A stretch of 64,000 bases of DNA from Micromonospora eburnea (GTDB lineage: Bacteria > Actinomycetota > Actinomycetes > Mycobacteriales > Micromonosporaceae): positions 1,364,001 to 1,428,000 of the forward strand of contig NZ_FMHY01000002.1 in assembly GCF_900090225.1 (NCBI RefSeq), in the 5' to 3' direction. The notes under the pieces were generated by a model. It was not told where the DNA came from. It did not search any database and was given only the letters and a program-made list of their open reading frames with translations. Below are positions 25,036 through 33,919 of this stretch, piece after piece (the first letter of the stretch is position 1; every line of letters starts with the position of its first letter). The position numbers and the translations under genes are program-made.

Positions 25036-26586
25036 ATGTCCCGCCCCGACCCCTACGGCGCCGCCGAGCCACGCGGCTGGGACCGGCCGGCCCCGCTGCC
25101 GTGGCCCGAGACCGACCTCGAACCGCAGCCCTGGCGTCGGCCGGACGGCCCTGAGGCGTACGCGGAATCGCCCGGAGGTGCCGGTTCCGCCACCGATCCG
25201 CACGCGCGGCCCTGGCCGGACGACGACCGGTACGACGCGCCGGGCGGCCGCCGGCGGTACGAGGACCATCCTCGCCACGGCGGGGACGACCACGGGTACC
25301 GCGAGACGGACCGTGGCTGGCACAGCCGGACCGGCTACCGCGACGATCAGGGCCACCCGGACGCGGGCCGTGGAGAGCGCGACCGGTGGGACAGGGAGCG
25401 CGACCGGTGGGACGGCGAGCCGGCCTACCGCGACGCGGGCCGCGAGGAGCACCGCTGGGACGGCGACCCGGCATACCTTGACGCCGGCCCGGGGCACCGG
25501 GACGAACCCCGGTACCGGGACGCGGACCATGACCCACCTGAGCGGGGCTACGACGAGCCGGTTCAGGGCAGCCGCCCCTACGCGCCGGACGACGAGTACG
25601 CGACCGCCCAGATCGCCCCGGTGCGCGACGAACCCGCCCAGGCCGGCGCGGGACCGGACGACCCGACCGGCCAACTCGCGGCGGTCCGGGACGAGCCGCC
25701 GCCGGGCCGGCGCGGGCGTGGCCGCCGCCGGGCCAGTGCCGACCGGCCCGCCACAGCGCAGCCAACGACCGGCCGGGCCGGCCGTAACCTGCCGGCGGCG
25801 ATCGGCGTCGGCCTGGCCCTGGGCGCGGCGATCCTGCTGCCGCTCTTCCTCTACCCGCCGGCGTTCCTCGTCGTGATCGCCGCCGCGATGGCGATCGGCA
25901 GTTGGGAGATGGCCCGGGCGGTACGCCGCGGTGGGGCCCACCCACCGCTGGTGCCGCTGATCGCCGGTGGCGTGATCACCGTCGGGCTGGCCTGGTTCGC
26001 CGGCCCGGATGCGCTGAGTCTCGGCCTGCTGGTCACCGTGCTCGGCACGATGATCTGGCGATTGGGCGACGGCCCCGGCAACTATCAGCGTGATCTGACC
26101 GCGGCCACCCTGATCGCGGTCTACGTGCCCTTCCTCGGCGGCTTCGCGGCCATGCTCGCGGCCACCCCCGGCGACGGGCACCTGCGGGTGCTGGTCACCC
26201 TGGTCGCCGTGGTGCTCTCCGACACCGGCGGGTACGCGGCCGGCGTCGCCTTCGGCAAGCACCCGATGGCCCCGAGGATCAGCCCGAAGAAGTCCTGGGA
26301 GGGCTTCGCCGGCTCGCTGACCGCCGCCGCGGCGGGCAGTGCCCTGCTGCTCTGGCTGCTGCTCGACGTGGCCCCGTGGTGGGGTGCGCTGTTCGGGGTG
26401 GCCATCTCCTGCGCGGCGGTCGTCGGCGACCTCGCCGAGTCGATGATCAAGCGGGATCTCGGGGTGAAGGACATGAGCAACCTGCTCCCCGGGCACGGTG
26501 GCCTGATGGACCGGCTCGACTCGATCCTGTTCGCGGTGCCGGCGGCGTATCTGCTGCTGACGGTCCTGGTGCCGGCGGTGGGCTGA
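25036..26586 (+). CDS. cdsA: Phosphatidate cytidylyltransferase with long disordered N-terminus
   Basis: CdsA makes CDP-diacylglycerol, the precursor of the cell's phospholipids. The C-terminal half (from ~residue 250) is the multi-pass membrane enzyme, with the family signature near SPKKSWEGFAGS and GDLAESMIKRDLGVKDMSNLLPGHGG. The first ~250 residues are hydrophilic and repetitive (RDRWD, PAYRDAG, EPRYRDAD), rich in Asp, Arg, Tyr and Gly, and should be cytoplasmic and unfolded. ATG 25036 is adjacent to an in-frame GTG at 25033; no good RBS is seen. The extension makes it nearly twice the usual length. Confidence 0.93.
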   Translation: MSRPDPYGAAEPRGWDRPAPLPWPETDLEPQPWRRPDGPEAYAESPGGAGSATDPHARPWPDDDRYDAPGGRRRYEDHPRHGGDDHGYRETDRGWHSRTGYRDDQGHPDAGRGERDRWDRERDRWDGEPAYRDAGREEHRWDGDPAYLDAGPGHRDEPRYRDADHDPPERGYDEPVQGSRPYAPDDEYATAQIAPVRDEPAQAGAGPDDPTGQLAAVRDEPPPGRRGRGRRRASADRPATAQPTTGRAGRNLPAAIGVGLALGAAILLPLFLYPPAFLVVIAAAMAIGSWEMARAVRRGGAHPPLVPLIAGGVITVGLAWFAGPDALSLGLLVTVLGTMIWRLGDGPGNYQRDLTAATLIAVYVPFLGGFAAMLAATPGDGHLRVLVTLVAVVLSDTGGYAAGVAFGKHPMAPRISPKKSWEGFAGSLTAAAAGSALLLWLLLDVAPWWGALFGVAISCAAVVGDLAESMIKRDLGVKDMSNLLPGHGGLMDRLDSILFAVPAAYLLLTVLVPAVG

Positions 26587-26690
26587 GGGATGAATCACGC
26601 GGGCGGGCCTGAATCCACCGGCCGGTCAAGGCCGATTCGGCACCTACGGCCAGGTACGACCCGCCCCTGGCGTGTCAGACTGGACGCGCC

Positions 26691-27839
26691 ATGACGAGCA
26701 TCCCCCTGATCCCCGTGGACCCCGACGCTCGCGGCCGACGGCCCGCGCTACCGCCCCGGCACCTCGCCGACCTGGACCTGCCCGGTCGGCAGGCGCTGGT
26801 CGCCGAGCTGGGGGAGCCGGCCTTCCGGGCCAAGCAGGTCTCCAACCACTACTTCGGCCGGCTGGTGCGTGACCCGGCCCAGATGACCGACCTGCCGTCG
26901 GCCACCCGGGAGCGGCTGGCCGGGGCGCTGCTGCCCACCCTGCTCACCCCGGTACGCGAGCTGGCCTGCGACGACGGCGCCACCCGCAAGGCGCTCTGGC
27001 GGCTGCACGACGGCTCGCTGGTGGAGAGCGTGCTGATGGGCTACCCGGACCGGGTCACCGTCTGCATCTCCAGCCAGGCCGGCTGTGGCATGGCCTGCCC
27101 GTTCTGCGCCACCGGCCAGGCCGGGCTGACCCGCAACCTGTCGACCGCGGAGATCGTCGACCAGGCCGTCTATCTCGCCGGGGTGGCCGCCTCGGGGGCG
27201 GTGGCCGGCTCGCCGCCGCGCCTGTCGCACGTCGTCTTCATGGGCATGGGCGAACCGCTGGCCAACTACTCGCGGGTGGTCGCGGCGATCCGCCGGCTGG
27301 TCGCGCCGGCCCCGGAGGGGCTCGGCCTGTCCCAGCGGCACATCACCGTCTCCACGGTCGGCCTGGTGCCGGCGATCCGCCGACTGGCCAGCGAAGACCT
27401 CTCGGTGACTCTTGCGCTGTCGCTGCACGCCCCCGATGATGAGCTGCGCGACGAACTCGTCCCGGTCAACCAGCGCTGGAAGGTTTCCGAGGTGCTGGAC
27501 GCGGCGTGGGACTACGCGGCCACGACGGGGCGTCGCGTGTCGATCGAGTACGCGATGATCAAGGACGTGAACGACCAGCCGTGGAGAGCCGATCTGCTCG
27601 GGCGGCTGTTGGCCGGCAAGCTGGCACATGTGAATCTCATCCCGCTCAACCCGACTCCGGGCAGCCGCTGGGACGCCAGCCCGAAGCCGGTCGAGCGGGA
27701 GTTCGTCCGGCGGTTGCGCGACGCCGGGGTGTCGACCACGGTGCGGGACACCCGGGGGCGCGAGATCGACGGCGCGTGTGGGCAGCTCGCCGCCGCCGAG
27801 GACAGGGACACCGAGGCGCCGCGTGAGGCAACGGCGTGA
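26691..27839 (+). CDS. rlmN: 23S rRNA (adenine-2503-C2)-methyltransferase RlmN
   Basis: A radical-SAM enzyme that methylates A2503 of 23S rRNA and A37 of some tRNAs. The iron-sulfur cluster cysteines are Cys132, Cys136 and Cys139 ([12 protein letters not shown]); the methyl-carrying and catalytic cysteines should be in the region near CGQLAAAE at the C-terminus and upstream. [12 protein letters not shown] and [11 protein letters not shown] are family motifs. 382 residues, normal length. Confidence 0.95.
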   Translation: MTSIPLIPVDPDARGRRPALPPRHLADLDLPGRQALVAELGEPAFRAKQVSNHYFGRLVRDPAQMTDLPSATRERLAGALLPTLLTPVRELACDDGATRKALWRLHDGSLVESVLMGYPDRVTVCISSQAGCGMACPFCATGQAGLTRNLSTAEIVDQAVYLAGVAASGAVAGSPPRLSHVVFMGMGEPLANYSRVVAAIRRLVAPAPEGLGLSQRHITVSTVGLVPAIRRLASEDLSVTLALSLHAPDDELRDELVPVNQRWKVSEVLDAAWDYAATTGRRVSIEYAMIKDVNDQPWRADLLGRLLAGKLAHVNLIPLNPTPGSRWDASPKPVEREFVRRLRDAGVSTTVRDTRGREIDGACGQLAAAEDRDTEAPREATA

Positions 27840-27870
27840 CCGGGCGTAGCGAACGAGACCAGGAGACATA

Positions 27871-29094
27871 GTGGCGAGTCAGGGTCAGCGTTTCCGGCGT
27901 AAGGCGCTTCGCCGGGGATACAAGGTCGACGAGGTGGACGCCTTCCTGGACCGGGTGGAGGCCACCCTCGCCGGTCAGCCGGTCGGCGCGCCCGTCGCCT
28001 CCCAGGAGGTCCACGACGTCGTCTTCCGGGTCCGGTTCAACGGCTACGACGAGTGGCAGGTCGACCTGCACCTCGACCGGGTGGAGCGGCAGCTGGCCGA
28101 GCTGGAGGAGCGGGGCGGCGTGCCGGGCGGGCGCGGTGCCGATCCCCGGATGGCCGACCGGCACGGACCGCCGATGCGCGACGACCGCGGCCTCTCGCCC
28201 GTGCCGCAGCCGCCGATGCCGCCCCGATCGATGCCCGCGCAGGCCGGCCCGCCCGTTGACCGTTACGGCAACCGCTACGACGACCCGACCGCCGGCAACC
28301 GCTACGACGACCCGGTCCCCGGTGGCCGTTACGACGAGCCGGTCCCCGGCAACCGTTACGACGAGCCGGCCCCCGGCGGCCGGTACGACGACCCGGCCGG
28401 TGGTGGCCGTTACGACGAGCCGACGGGTGCCTTCGCCGGCGGGTACGACGGCCCGCGCGGCGGGTACGACGCGCCCCGCGGCCCGGGCGGACCCGGTCCG
28501 ATGGGGCCGGGCGCCCCGATGGGTCCGGGTGCCCCGATGGGGCACGGCGCTCCGCCGCCCCGCGGCCTGCCCCCGGGGCCGGGCGGCTACGGCCCCGATG
28601 ACCGGTTCGACGGTTTCGAGGCCGGTCGGCGTGGCCGCCCCGACATGACGGCCGAGATCCGGATGCCCGAGCGGGATCTGCGTGACCTGCGTGGCCGTGG
28701 TCCGGCCGGCCCGCCTCCCGTGCCCCAGCAGGGTTTCGGAGGCCCGCCGCCGATGGCCGGTCCGCCGATGGGCGGCCCACCCGCCGGTGGCCCGCCGATG
28801 GGTGGCCCGCCGATGGGTGGCCCGCCGATGGCCGGCCCGCCCGGCAGCGACCTCTACCGGGTGGACCAGATCCGCCGCAGCTTCCAGGTGCGCCGCTTCG
28901 GCAGCGGGTACGACCCGGACCAGGTCGACCGGTTCTTCGACACCCTGCTCGGCGGCATGCAGGGCCGCAACCCGATGCCGGTGAACCCGAAGGAACTGGA
29001 CACCCTGCGCTTCGGGCTGGTGCCCGGCGGCTACTTCGAGGCCGAGGTCGACGCCGCGCTCAAGGACGTGCAGGACATCCTGCTCGGCCACTGA
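27871..29094 (+). CDS. DivIVA-domain protein with two domain copies and repetitive linker
   Basis: The first ~60 residues (FRRKALRRGYKVDEVDAFLDRVEATL) form a DivIVA-type membrane-curvature/polar-targeting helix, and a second related motif lies at the C-terminus (SFQVRRFGSGYDPDQVDRFFDTLL). The middle ~230 residues are low complexity: 9-residue RYDEPVPGN/RYDDPxxGG repeats, GAPMGPGAPMG and PPMGGPP repeats. Such proteins organise polar growth or division in actinobacteria. GTG 27871 follows AGGAG. It is 31 bp downstream of rlmN and ends at a perfect 16-bp terminator. 407 residues. Confidence 0.88.
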   Translation: MASQGQRFRRKALRRGYKVDEVDAFLDRVEATLAGQPVGAPVASQEVHDVVFRVRFNGYDEWQVDLHLDRVERQLAELEERGGVPGGRGADPRMADRHGPPMRDDRGLSPVPQPPMPPRSMPAQAGPPVDRYGNRYDDPTAGNRYDDPVPGGRYDEPVPGNRYDEPAPGGRYDDPAGGGRYDEPTGAFAGGYDGPRGGYDAPRGPGGPGPMGPGAPMGPGAPMGHGAPPPRGLPPGPGGYGPDDRFDGFEAGRRGRPDMTAEIRMPERDLRDLRGRGPAGPPPVPQQGFGGPPPMAGPPMGGPPAGGPPMGGPPMGGPPMAGPPGSDLYRVDQIRRSFQVRRFGSGYDPDQVDRFFDTLLGGMQGRNPMPVNPKELDTLRFGLVPGGYFEAEVDAALKDVQDILLGH

Positions 29095-29104
29095 TCCGTC
29101 AACG

Positions 29105-29140
29105 ACGAGGGCCCGCCCCCGGCCGGGGGCGGGCCCTCGT
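29105..29140 (+). terminator. Perfect 16-bp hairpin terminator
   Basis: ACGAGGGCCCGCCCCC (29105-29120) pairs perfectly with GGGGGCGGGCCCTCGT (29125-29140), loop GGCC. It is ten bases after the divIVA-type gene stop and 28 bp before the 3' end of the next (- strand) gene, so it likely serves both directions. Confidence 0.9.
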
Positions 29141-29168
29141 GCGTACCGGTCGAACGCGTGGCCGTCGG

Positions 29169-29393
29169 TCAGGACCGCAGGCCGCTGCGGCGCAGCACCG
29201 CGTCGGCGACCACGATGGCCAGCAGCAGCGCGGCGATCCCGATCAGCCAGATGTTCTCGACCCTGCCCTCGTGGTTGCCGCAGAGCGCCATGACCACCAA
29301 CAATGCCGCCGACAGCACCGCTCCGATCCGTCCGGCCCTACGGTTCCCGGGCTTGTGCTGATCTGGCGCGGTTACCGGCTCGCTTCCTGCCAC
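29169..29393 (-). CDS. Small two-span membrane protein (DUF2631-like)
   Basis: A 74-residue protein with a short hydrophilic, Pro/Asp-rich N-terminus and two hydrophobic segments (IGAVLSAALLVVMALCG and WLIGIAALLLAIVVADAVL) linked by NHEGRVEN. It resembles DUF2631 proteins found near the dxr region in other actinobacteria. Function unknown. GTG 29393 has AAGGA nine bases upstream. Confidence 0.78.
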   Translation of the reverse strand: MAGSEPVTAPDQHKPGNRRAGRIGAVLSAALLVVMALCGNHEGRVENIWLIGIAALLLAIVVADAVLRRSGLRS

Positions 29394-29739
29394 TGTCGGT
29401 CCTTCCCTCGCGATCGGATCTCCGGTTAGTCTGGCACGCCCCGTACCGGGCTCGGCGCAGGGTCCGACCTGATGAGGGACGCATGACCCGCGCGGCGGAT
29501 CGTGGCCCGTTCGAGGCGGCGTACCGGGCGTGGTGCGCGGGACCGGGCGGTCGCCGGTGAACTTCCTGGAGCCGCCTGGCGCGGCGCCCGCCTGACGGGA
29601 GCGGTGCGGGGCTGGGCGCCCGGGTCGTTGGACCCGTACCGGCCGGGCAGAACGGCACTACCGGCGTCGCGGGACGGTGAGCATACTGCCTCCGGTAGCG
29701 TCTTGACGTACGCCTGATTGCCTTTCGAGGGGGACTGCG
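29394..29739. other. 346-bp gap with tiny open frames
   Basis: No established gene. A 25-codon frame (29483-29560, MTRAADRGPFEAAYRAW...) follows AGGGA and its TGA overlaps a GTG that opens a further 12-codon frame; I cannot say whether either is translated. TTGACG at 29709 might be a -35 element for the next gene, with no clear -10. Confidence 0.35.
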
Positions 29740-31302
29740 GTGCGAGTGACCGGTACGGGACATGCCAGCATGCGGATCGACACGGCCGCGGGCAGCATCC
29801 TGTGCGACCCGTGGGTCAATCCCGCTTATTTCGCCTCATGGTTCCCATTCCCCGACAATTCACAGCTCGACTGGGACGCCCTGGGTCAGGTCGACTACCT
29901 GTACGTCTCGCACCTGCACCGCGACCACTTCGACGCGAAGCACCTGCGCGACTACATCTCGAAGGACGCCACGGTCCTGCTGCCCGAGTTCCCCACCTCG
30001 GAGATGGAGGACGAGCTGCGGGAACTGGGCTTCACCAAGTTCCTCAAGGCCCCGAACGAGCAGGTCGTGGAGCTGCCCGGCGGCCTGAAGATCATGATCC
30101 AGGCGCTGACCAGCCCGACCGACGGTCCGATCGGCGACTCCTCGCTCTGGGTGGAGTACGACGGCGTCCGGCTGCTCAACCAGAACGACGCCCGCCCGAC
30201 CGACCTGAGCGTCTTCAACGAACTGGGCCACGTGCACGCGCACATGCTCCAGTTCTCCGGCGCGATCTGGTACCCGATGGTCTACGAGCTGCCGCAGTCG
30301 GCCAAGACCGCGTTCGGCAAGCAGAAGCGGGAGCGGCAGTTCGACCGCACCTGGCGCTACATCGACGACCTGAAGGCCGACCACGTCTTCCCGATCGCCG
30401 GGCCGCCCTGCTTCCTCGACGACGCGCTGTGGCAGTTCAACGACATCTTCGGCGACGAGGGCAACATCTTCCCCGACCAGTCGGTCTTCCTGGCTGAGTA
30501 CGCGAAGGTCGGCGGTACCAACGGGATCGTGCTGCTGCCGGGCAGCGTCACCGAGATCACCACCGAGGGTGCGACCACCACCCACCCCGTGCCGGTGGAG
30601 GAGTTCTTCGCGAACAAGGTCGCCCACCTGGAGGAGATGCGGGAGCGTAAGCGCCCGATCATCGAGGCGGAGAAGGCGTCCTGGCGGCATCCCGAGGTCG
30701 ACGTTCTGGGCGAGATGAAGCGCCGGATCGAGCCGCTGCTGGACGAGTCGATCTACCTGGCCAAGGGCGTCGGCGGGCCGGTCCGCTTCGACCTGGTCGG
30801 CACCGACAGCTCAGGCGGCGAGACCGTTGAATCCATTGTGGTGGACTTCCCGGGCAAGGAGGTGCGGCCGTACGCGGACGAGAAGGTCCGCTACCGGTTC
30901 CGTACCGAGCGGGCGCTGATCGAGCACCTGCTGCACATCGGCGAGGTGGACTGGGTCAACTCCCTCTTCCTCTCCTGCCGCTTCTCCGCGGCCCGGATCG
31001 GCCAGTACAACGAGTTCGTCTACGCGTTCTTCAAGTGCCTCTCCGAGGAGCGCCTCCAGTACGCGGAGGGCTGGTACGACGAGCACGAGCGGGCCGTCGA
31101 CGCCGAGGACATCACGCTGGACGGCTGGGTGGTGCAGCGCCGCTGCCCGCACCTGAAGGCGGACCTGAGCCGGTTCGGCATCGTCGACGGCGACCAGCTC
31201 ACCTGCCAGCTGCACGGCTGGCGTTTCGACCTGGCCAGTGGCCGCTGCCTCACCAGCGTCGGCCACAAGATCCGCGCCGAACGCGCCGAGACCGCCAGCT
31301 GA
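29740..31302 (+). CDS. Metallo-beta-lactamase fold / C-terminal Rieske fusion protein
   Basis: The first ~430 residues contain a metallo-hydrolase domain with the metal motif SHLHRDHFD (His58, His60, Asp62, His63). The last ~60 residues form a Rieske [2Fe-2S] site with Cys469-Pro-His471 and Cys489-x2-His492 (RRCPHLKADL, LTCQLHGWRF). CMP-sialic acid hydroxylase has the same two modules, but as I recall with the Rieske part at the N-terminus. Here it would be a soluble redox-dependent hydrolase or hydroxylase; substrate unknown. GTG 29740 is the assigned start. 520 residues. Confidence 0.85.
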   Translation: MRVTGTGHASMRIDTAAGSILCDPWVNPAYFASWFPFPDNSQLDWDALGQVDYLYVSHLHRDHFDAKHLRDYISKDATVLLPEFPTSEMEDELRELGFTKFLKAPNEQVVELPGGLKIMIQALTSPTDGPIGDSSLWVEYDGVRLLNQNDARPTDLSVFNELGHVHAHMLQFSGAIWYPMVYELPQSAKTAFGKQKRERQFDRTWRYIDDLKADHVFPIAGPPCFLDDALWQFNDIFGDEGNIFPDQSVFLAEYAKVGGTNGIVLLPGSVTEITTEGATTTHPVPVEEFFANKVAHLEEMRERKRPIIEAEKASWRHPEVDVLGEMKRRIEPLLDESIYLAKGVGGPVRFDLVGTDSSGGETVESIVVDFPGKEVRPYADEKVRYRFRTERALIEHLLHIGEVDWVNSLFLSCRFSAARIGQYNEFVYAFFKCLSEERLQYAEGWYDEHERAVDAEDITLDGWVVQRRCPHLKADLSRFGIVDGDQLTCQLHGWRFDLASGRCLTSVGHKIRAERAETAS

Positions 31303-31326
31303 CGCGCCCGCCTGGCCGCCTCGCTC

Positions 31327-31402
31327 TGATCCACTCCGTGTGCCGCAAAAGGCGGTCTCGTCGGCGAATATGACCGCAACTTGCCGCACACGGAGCGGAT
31401 CA
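31327..31402. repeat. 76-bp element with near-perfect inverted ends
   Basis: The first 22 and last 22 bases are inverted copies with 20 matches: the left arm starts TGATCCACTCCGTGTG and the right arm ends CACACGGAGCGGATCA. It lies between two convergent genes. A drifted copy is at 15092-15168. It may act as a bidirectional terminator or be a miniature mobile element. Confidence 0.8.
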
Positions 31403-31433
31403 AGAGGCGACCTCGGCAGTTGATCAAAAGGCG

Positions 31434-33035
31434 TCAGTGGCCCAGGTCGGTGAGGATGCGGCGGGCGGCGTTGTGGCCGGCGGCGCCGATGACGCTGCCG
31501 GCGGGGTGGCAGCCGGCGCTGCCCGCGTACACGCCGTCGATGCCGGTGGCGTACGGCATCCGGTCGGTGAACGAGACGGTGTTGTCGACGTGGTGGATGT
31601 GCCCGCCGGTGATGCCGAAGTGCTTCTCGATGCCGGGCGGGGGCAGCGGCACCGCGTCGGCGATCAGGTCGCCGGTGCCGGGGGCGTACCGTTCGCAGAT
31701 GTCGATCAGCCGGGAGACGTAACCGGGCAGCGCCTCGTCCCAGGTGGTGCCGGCCAGCTCGTAGGGGACGGACTGCACGAACAGCGCCGACGAGTGGTGC
31801 CCGGCGTCGTCGGCCAGCGACGGGTCGACCGTGGTGTGCAGGTACCACTCGATGGTCGGCTCCGCCGGCAGCCGCCCGGCCCGCACGTCCGCCCACATGG
31901 CGCGCAGCGCGCTCATCGGCGACTCGCCGCCCTGCCCGACCAGCGAGGCCGAGCCGGGCAGCAGGTGGATGGTGGAGCCGAACGGGCTGGGCGCGTCCGC
32001 CGGCAGGCAGGAGAACCGGGGCAGGCCGCGTAGCGCCAGGTTGAGCTTGAGCGTGGTGCCGGGGCGGCGGACGGCCGCCATCCGCTCACCCAGCTCCGCC
32101 GGGACCGCGCCGTCGGGCAGCAGCTCCAGCAACCGGTACGGATCGCAGGCCCCGAGCACCACCGGGGCGGCCACCTCCCGCCCGTCGGCCAGCACCACAC
32201 CGGACGCGGCGCCGCCATCCAGGGTGATCGCGGTGACCGGGGTGCCGGTCCGGATGGTCGCCCCGGCGGCGCGGGCGGCCTCGGCGAAGGTCCGGGAGAC
32301 GGTGCCCATGCCGCCCTGGGCGATCATCCAGGTGCCGCCGGACCCGGGCAGCCGGCACATGTTGTGCACCAGGAAGTTGTGCCCGGTGCCCGGGTCGTCC
32401 GGGCCGGCGTTGAGGCCGGAGAGGCCGTCGGTGACCGCGTACATGCTGACCAGCAGTTCGGAGCGGAAGTCGAAGCGGGCCAGGTAGTCGGCGACCGAGC
32501 CGCGGACCAGGTCGACGAAGACCTGCCGCAGGGCCGGGCGGACGTACCGCTCGGCGGTCTCGTCCACCGGCAGCGGCCCGGTCAGCCAGGCCGGGGCCAG
32601 GTCCTCGCGGAGCTGGGCCAACTCGGCCTGGAGCGCGTCGTCGGCCGCCGCGTCGGCGGGGGAGAACATTGCCGCGAGCTGCCGCCGGCTGGCCGCCGCG
32701 TCGCTGCCGAAGAGCAGGTACGGCGAGCCGAGCCCGCCCGGGGTGGGCAGGAAGTAGTGCGGGTCGCGGCGCAGCACCGGAATGCGTACGTCCAGCGTGG
32801 CGAGCAGCTCCGGCGGCATCAGCCCGAGCAGGTAGGAGCCGGTGGAGTGCCGCAGGCCGGGAACCTTCGGGAACGGGTTCTCGGTGCGGGTGGCCCCGCC
32901 GATCACCTCGGCCGCCTCCAGCACCAGCACGTCGAGGCCGGCCCGCGCCAGCAGGATCGCCGAGACCAGACCGTTGTGCCCGGAGCCGATCACGACGACG
33001 TCGGCGCGGGACGGCAGGTTGCTGCGCTCGCTCAT
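31434..33035 (-). CDS. FAD-dependent oxidoreductase (phytoene-desaturase/PYROXD2-like)
   Basis: A 533-residue flavoprotein with the N-terminal dinucleotide motif VVVIGSGHNGLVSAILLARAG and EAAEVIGGATRTE, and the C-terminal FAD-binding signature DGVYAGSAGCHPAGSVIGAAG. The carotene-desaturase/amine-oxidase superfamily is clear; the substrate is not. The start ATG 33035 gives MSERSNLP, so its first codons belong to the MSERSE-type repeat, and the ATG overlaps the stop of a nine-codon frame. It is transcribed with the TetR gene upstream. Confidence 0.88.
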   Translation of the reverse strand: MSERSNLPSRADVVVIGSGHNGLVSAILLARAGLDVLVLEAAEVIGGATRTENPFPKVPGLRHSTGSYLLGLMPPELLATLDVRIPVLRRDPHYFLPTPGGLGSPYLLFGSDAAASRRQLAAMFSPADAAADDALQAELAQLREDLAPAWLTGPLPVDETAERYVRPALRQVFVDLVRGSVADYLARFDFRSELLVSMYAVTDGLSGLNAGPDDPGTGHNFLVHNMCRLPGSGGTWMIAQGGMGTVSRTFAEAARAAGATIRTGTPVTAITLDGGAASGVVLADGREVAAPVVLGACDPYRLLELLPDGAVPAELGERMAAVRRPGTTLKLNLALRGLPRFSCLPADAPSPFGSTIHLLPGSASLVGQGGESPMSALRAMWADVRAGRLPAEPTIEWYLHTTVDPSLADDAGHHSSALFVQSVPYELAGTTWDEALPGYVSRLIDICERYAPGTGDLIADAVPLPPPGIEKHFGITGGHIHHVDNTVSFTDRMPYATGIDGVYAGSAGCHPAGSVIGAAGHNAARRILTDLGH

Positions 33036-33061
33036 GCGGCCACCTCGCTTCGCTCGCTCAT
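33032..33061 (-). CDS. Nine-codon MSERSE-type micro-frame before the oxidoreductase
   Basis: The frame reads MSERSEVAA and TGA. The TGA overlaps the ATG of the following gene (ATGA), as in the comM-dprA junction. It begins eleven bases after the TetR gene stop and has no RBS. It may only be a remnant of a repeat element. Confidence 0.4.
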   Translation of the reverse strand: MSERSEVAA

Positions 33062-33072
33062 GTCGGGGGAGC

Positions 33073-33810
33073 CTAGTGGCGCGCGCCGCCCTCGGGGAGG
33101 GTCCTGCCGGGGTCGACTGGCCGGAGCAGAGCGAGCAGGTTGATCAACTCGGTCTCGAAGAACGCCGCCGGGTCGTCGACCGCCCAGCCGAGGTGGCCGA
33201 AGACCTCCATGGCGACCAGGCCGTAGAGCCGGGTCCAGGCGGAGAGGAAGGCGTACGCCGCGTCGATCGGCAGCGGGCCGTGCTTGGTCGCCAGTGGGGC
33301 GAGGTGCCCGCCGAGCCGTTCCTGGAGCAGCTCTGCCGGTGGGGTGGGCAGCCGGCTGCCCCGGGTGAGTTCCACGAACGGGGTGAGGAAGACCGCGCCG
33401 AGTCGTGCTCCGGGGTGGTCGGGGTTGTCGCACTGGTCGGCGAACTCGATCACACCGGGGACCGGGTTGCCGAAGATCAGGGTGAACTCGGCGGGATGGC
33501 CGACGGCCCAGCGCCGCATCGCCCGGCACATTTCGAGGAGCTGGCCGGCCGGGTCCGGGCCCGCCGCGTCCCGGGCCGCCTCGACCTCCTGGCGCAGCTC
33601 GTCGTAGAGGTCGCCGGCCAGCCCGGCGACCAGCGCCTCCAGGCTGGGGAAGTACCGGTAGATCGCCGGGGCGGTCATGCCCATGTCCCGGGCGATCGCG
33701 CGCAGCGAGACCGCCTCGATCCCGCCGGTCACCAACAGCCGCCGCGCCCCGTCCTTGATCTCGGCGAGAGTCGCCGTGCGCAGGCGTTCCCGCCGGGTGG
33801 GTGCGGTCAT
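33073..33810 (-). CDS. TetR family transcriptional regulator
   Basis: The 245-residue protein has an N-terminal helix-turn-helix (GGIEAVSLRAIARDMGMTAPAIYRYFPSLEAL) and a long ligand-binding C-terminal domain of the WHG-type group. It diverges from the MMPL gene across a 109-bp gap containing a perfect 10-bp dyad, the likely operator. It probably represses both the MMPL gene and its own operon with the oxidoreductase. Confidence 0.9.
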   Translation of the reverse strand: MTAPTRRERLRTATLAEIKDGARRLLVTGGIEAVSLRAIARDMGMTAPAIYRYFPSLEALVAGLAGDLYDELRQEVEAARDAAGPDPAGQLLEMCRAMRRWAVGHPAEFTLIFGNPVPGVIEFADQCDNPDHPGARLGAVFLTPFVELTRGSRLPTPPAELLQERLGGHLAPLATKHGPLPIDAAYAFLSAWTRLYGLVAMEVFGHLGWAVDDPAAFFETELINLLALLRPVDPGRTLPEGGARH

Positions 33811-33822
33811 CCGTCAGCCCCC

Positions 33823-33862
33823 TTGACTGGAGCGAACGGCGTTGCAATAGTAAACGCCGTTC
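33823..33862 (+). promoter_or_regulatory. MMPL promoter with TetR-type operator
   Basis: GAACGGCGTT (33834-33843) and AACGCCGTTC (33853-33862) are perfect inverted repeats separated by nine bases. TTGACT (33823-33828) and AATAGT (33846-33851), 17 bases apart, look like -35 and -10 elements for the + strand, so the operator covers the promoter. Confidence 0.8.
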
Positions 33863-33919
33863 ACTTAGCTAATTCATGGTTACCAGCTACGACCTTAACG
33901 GTCGATGAGGGGAGCGGCG

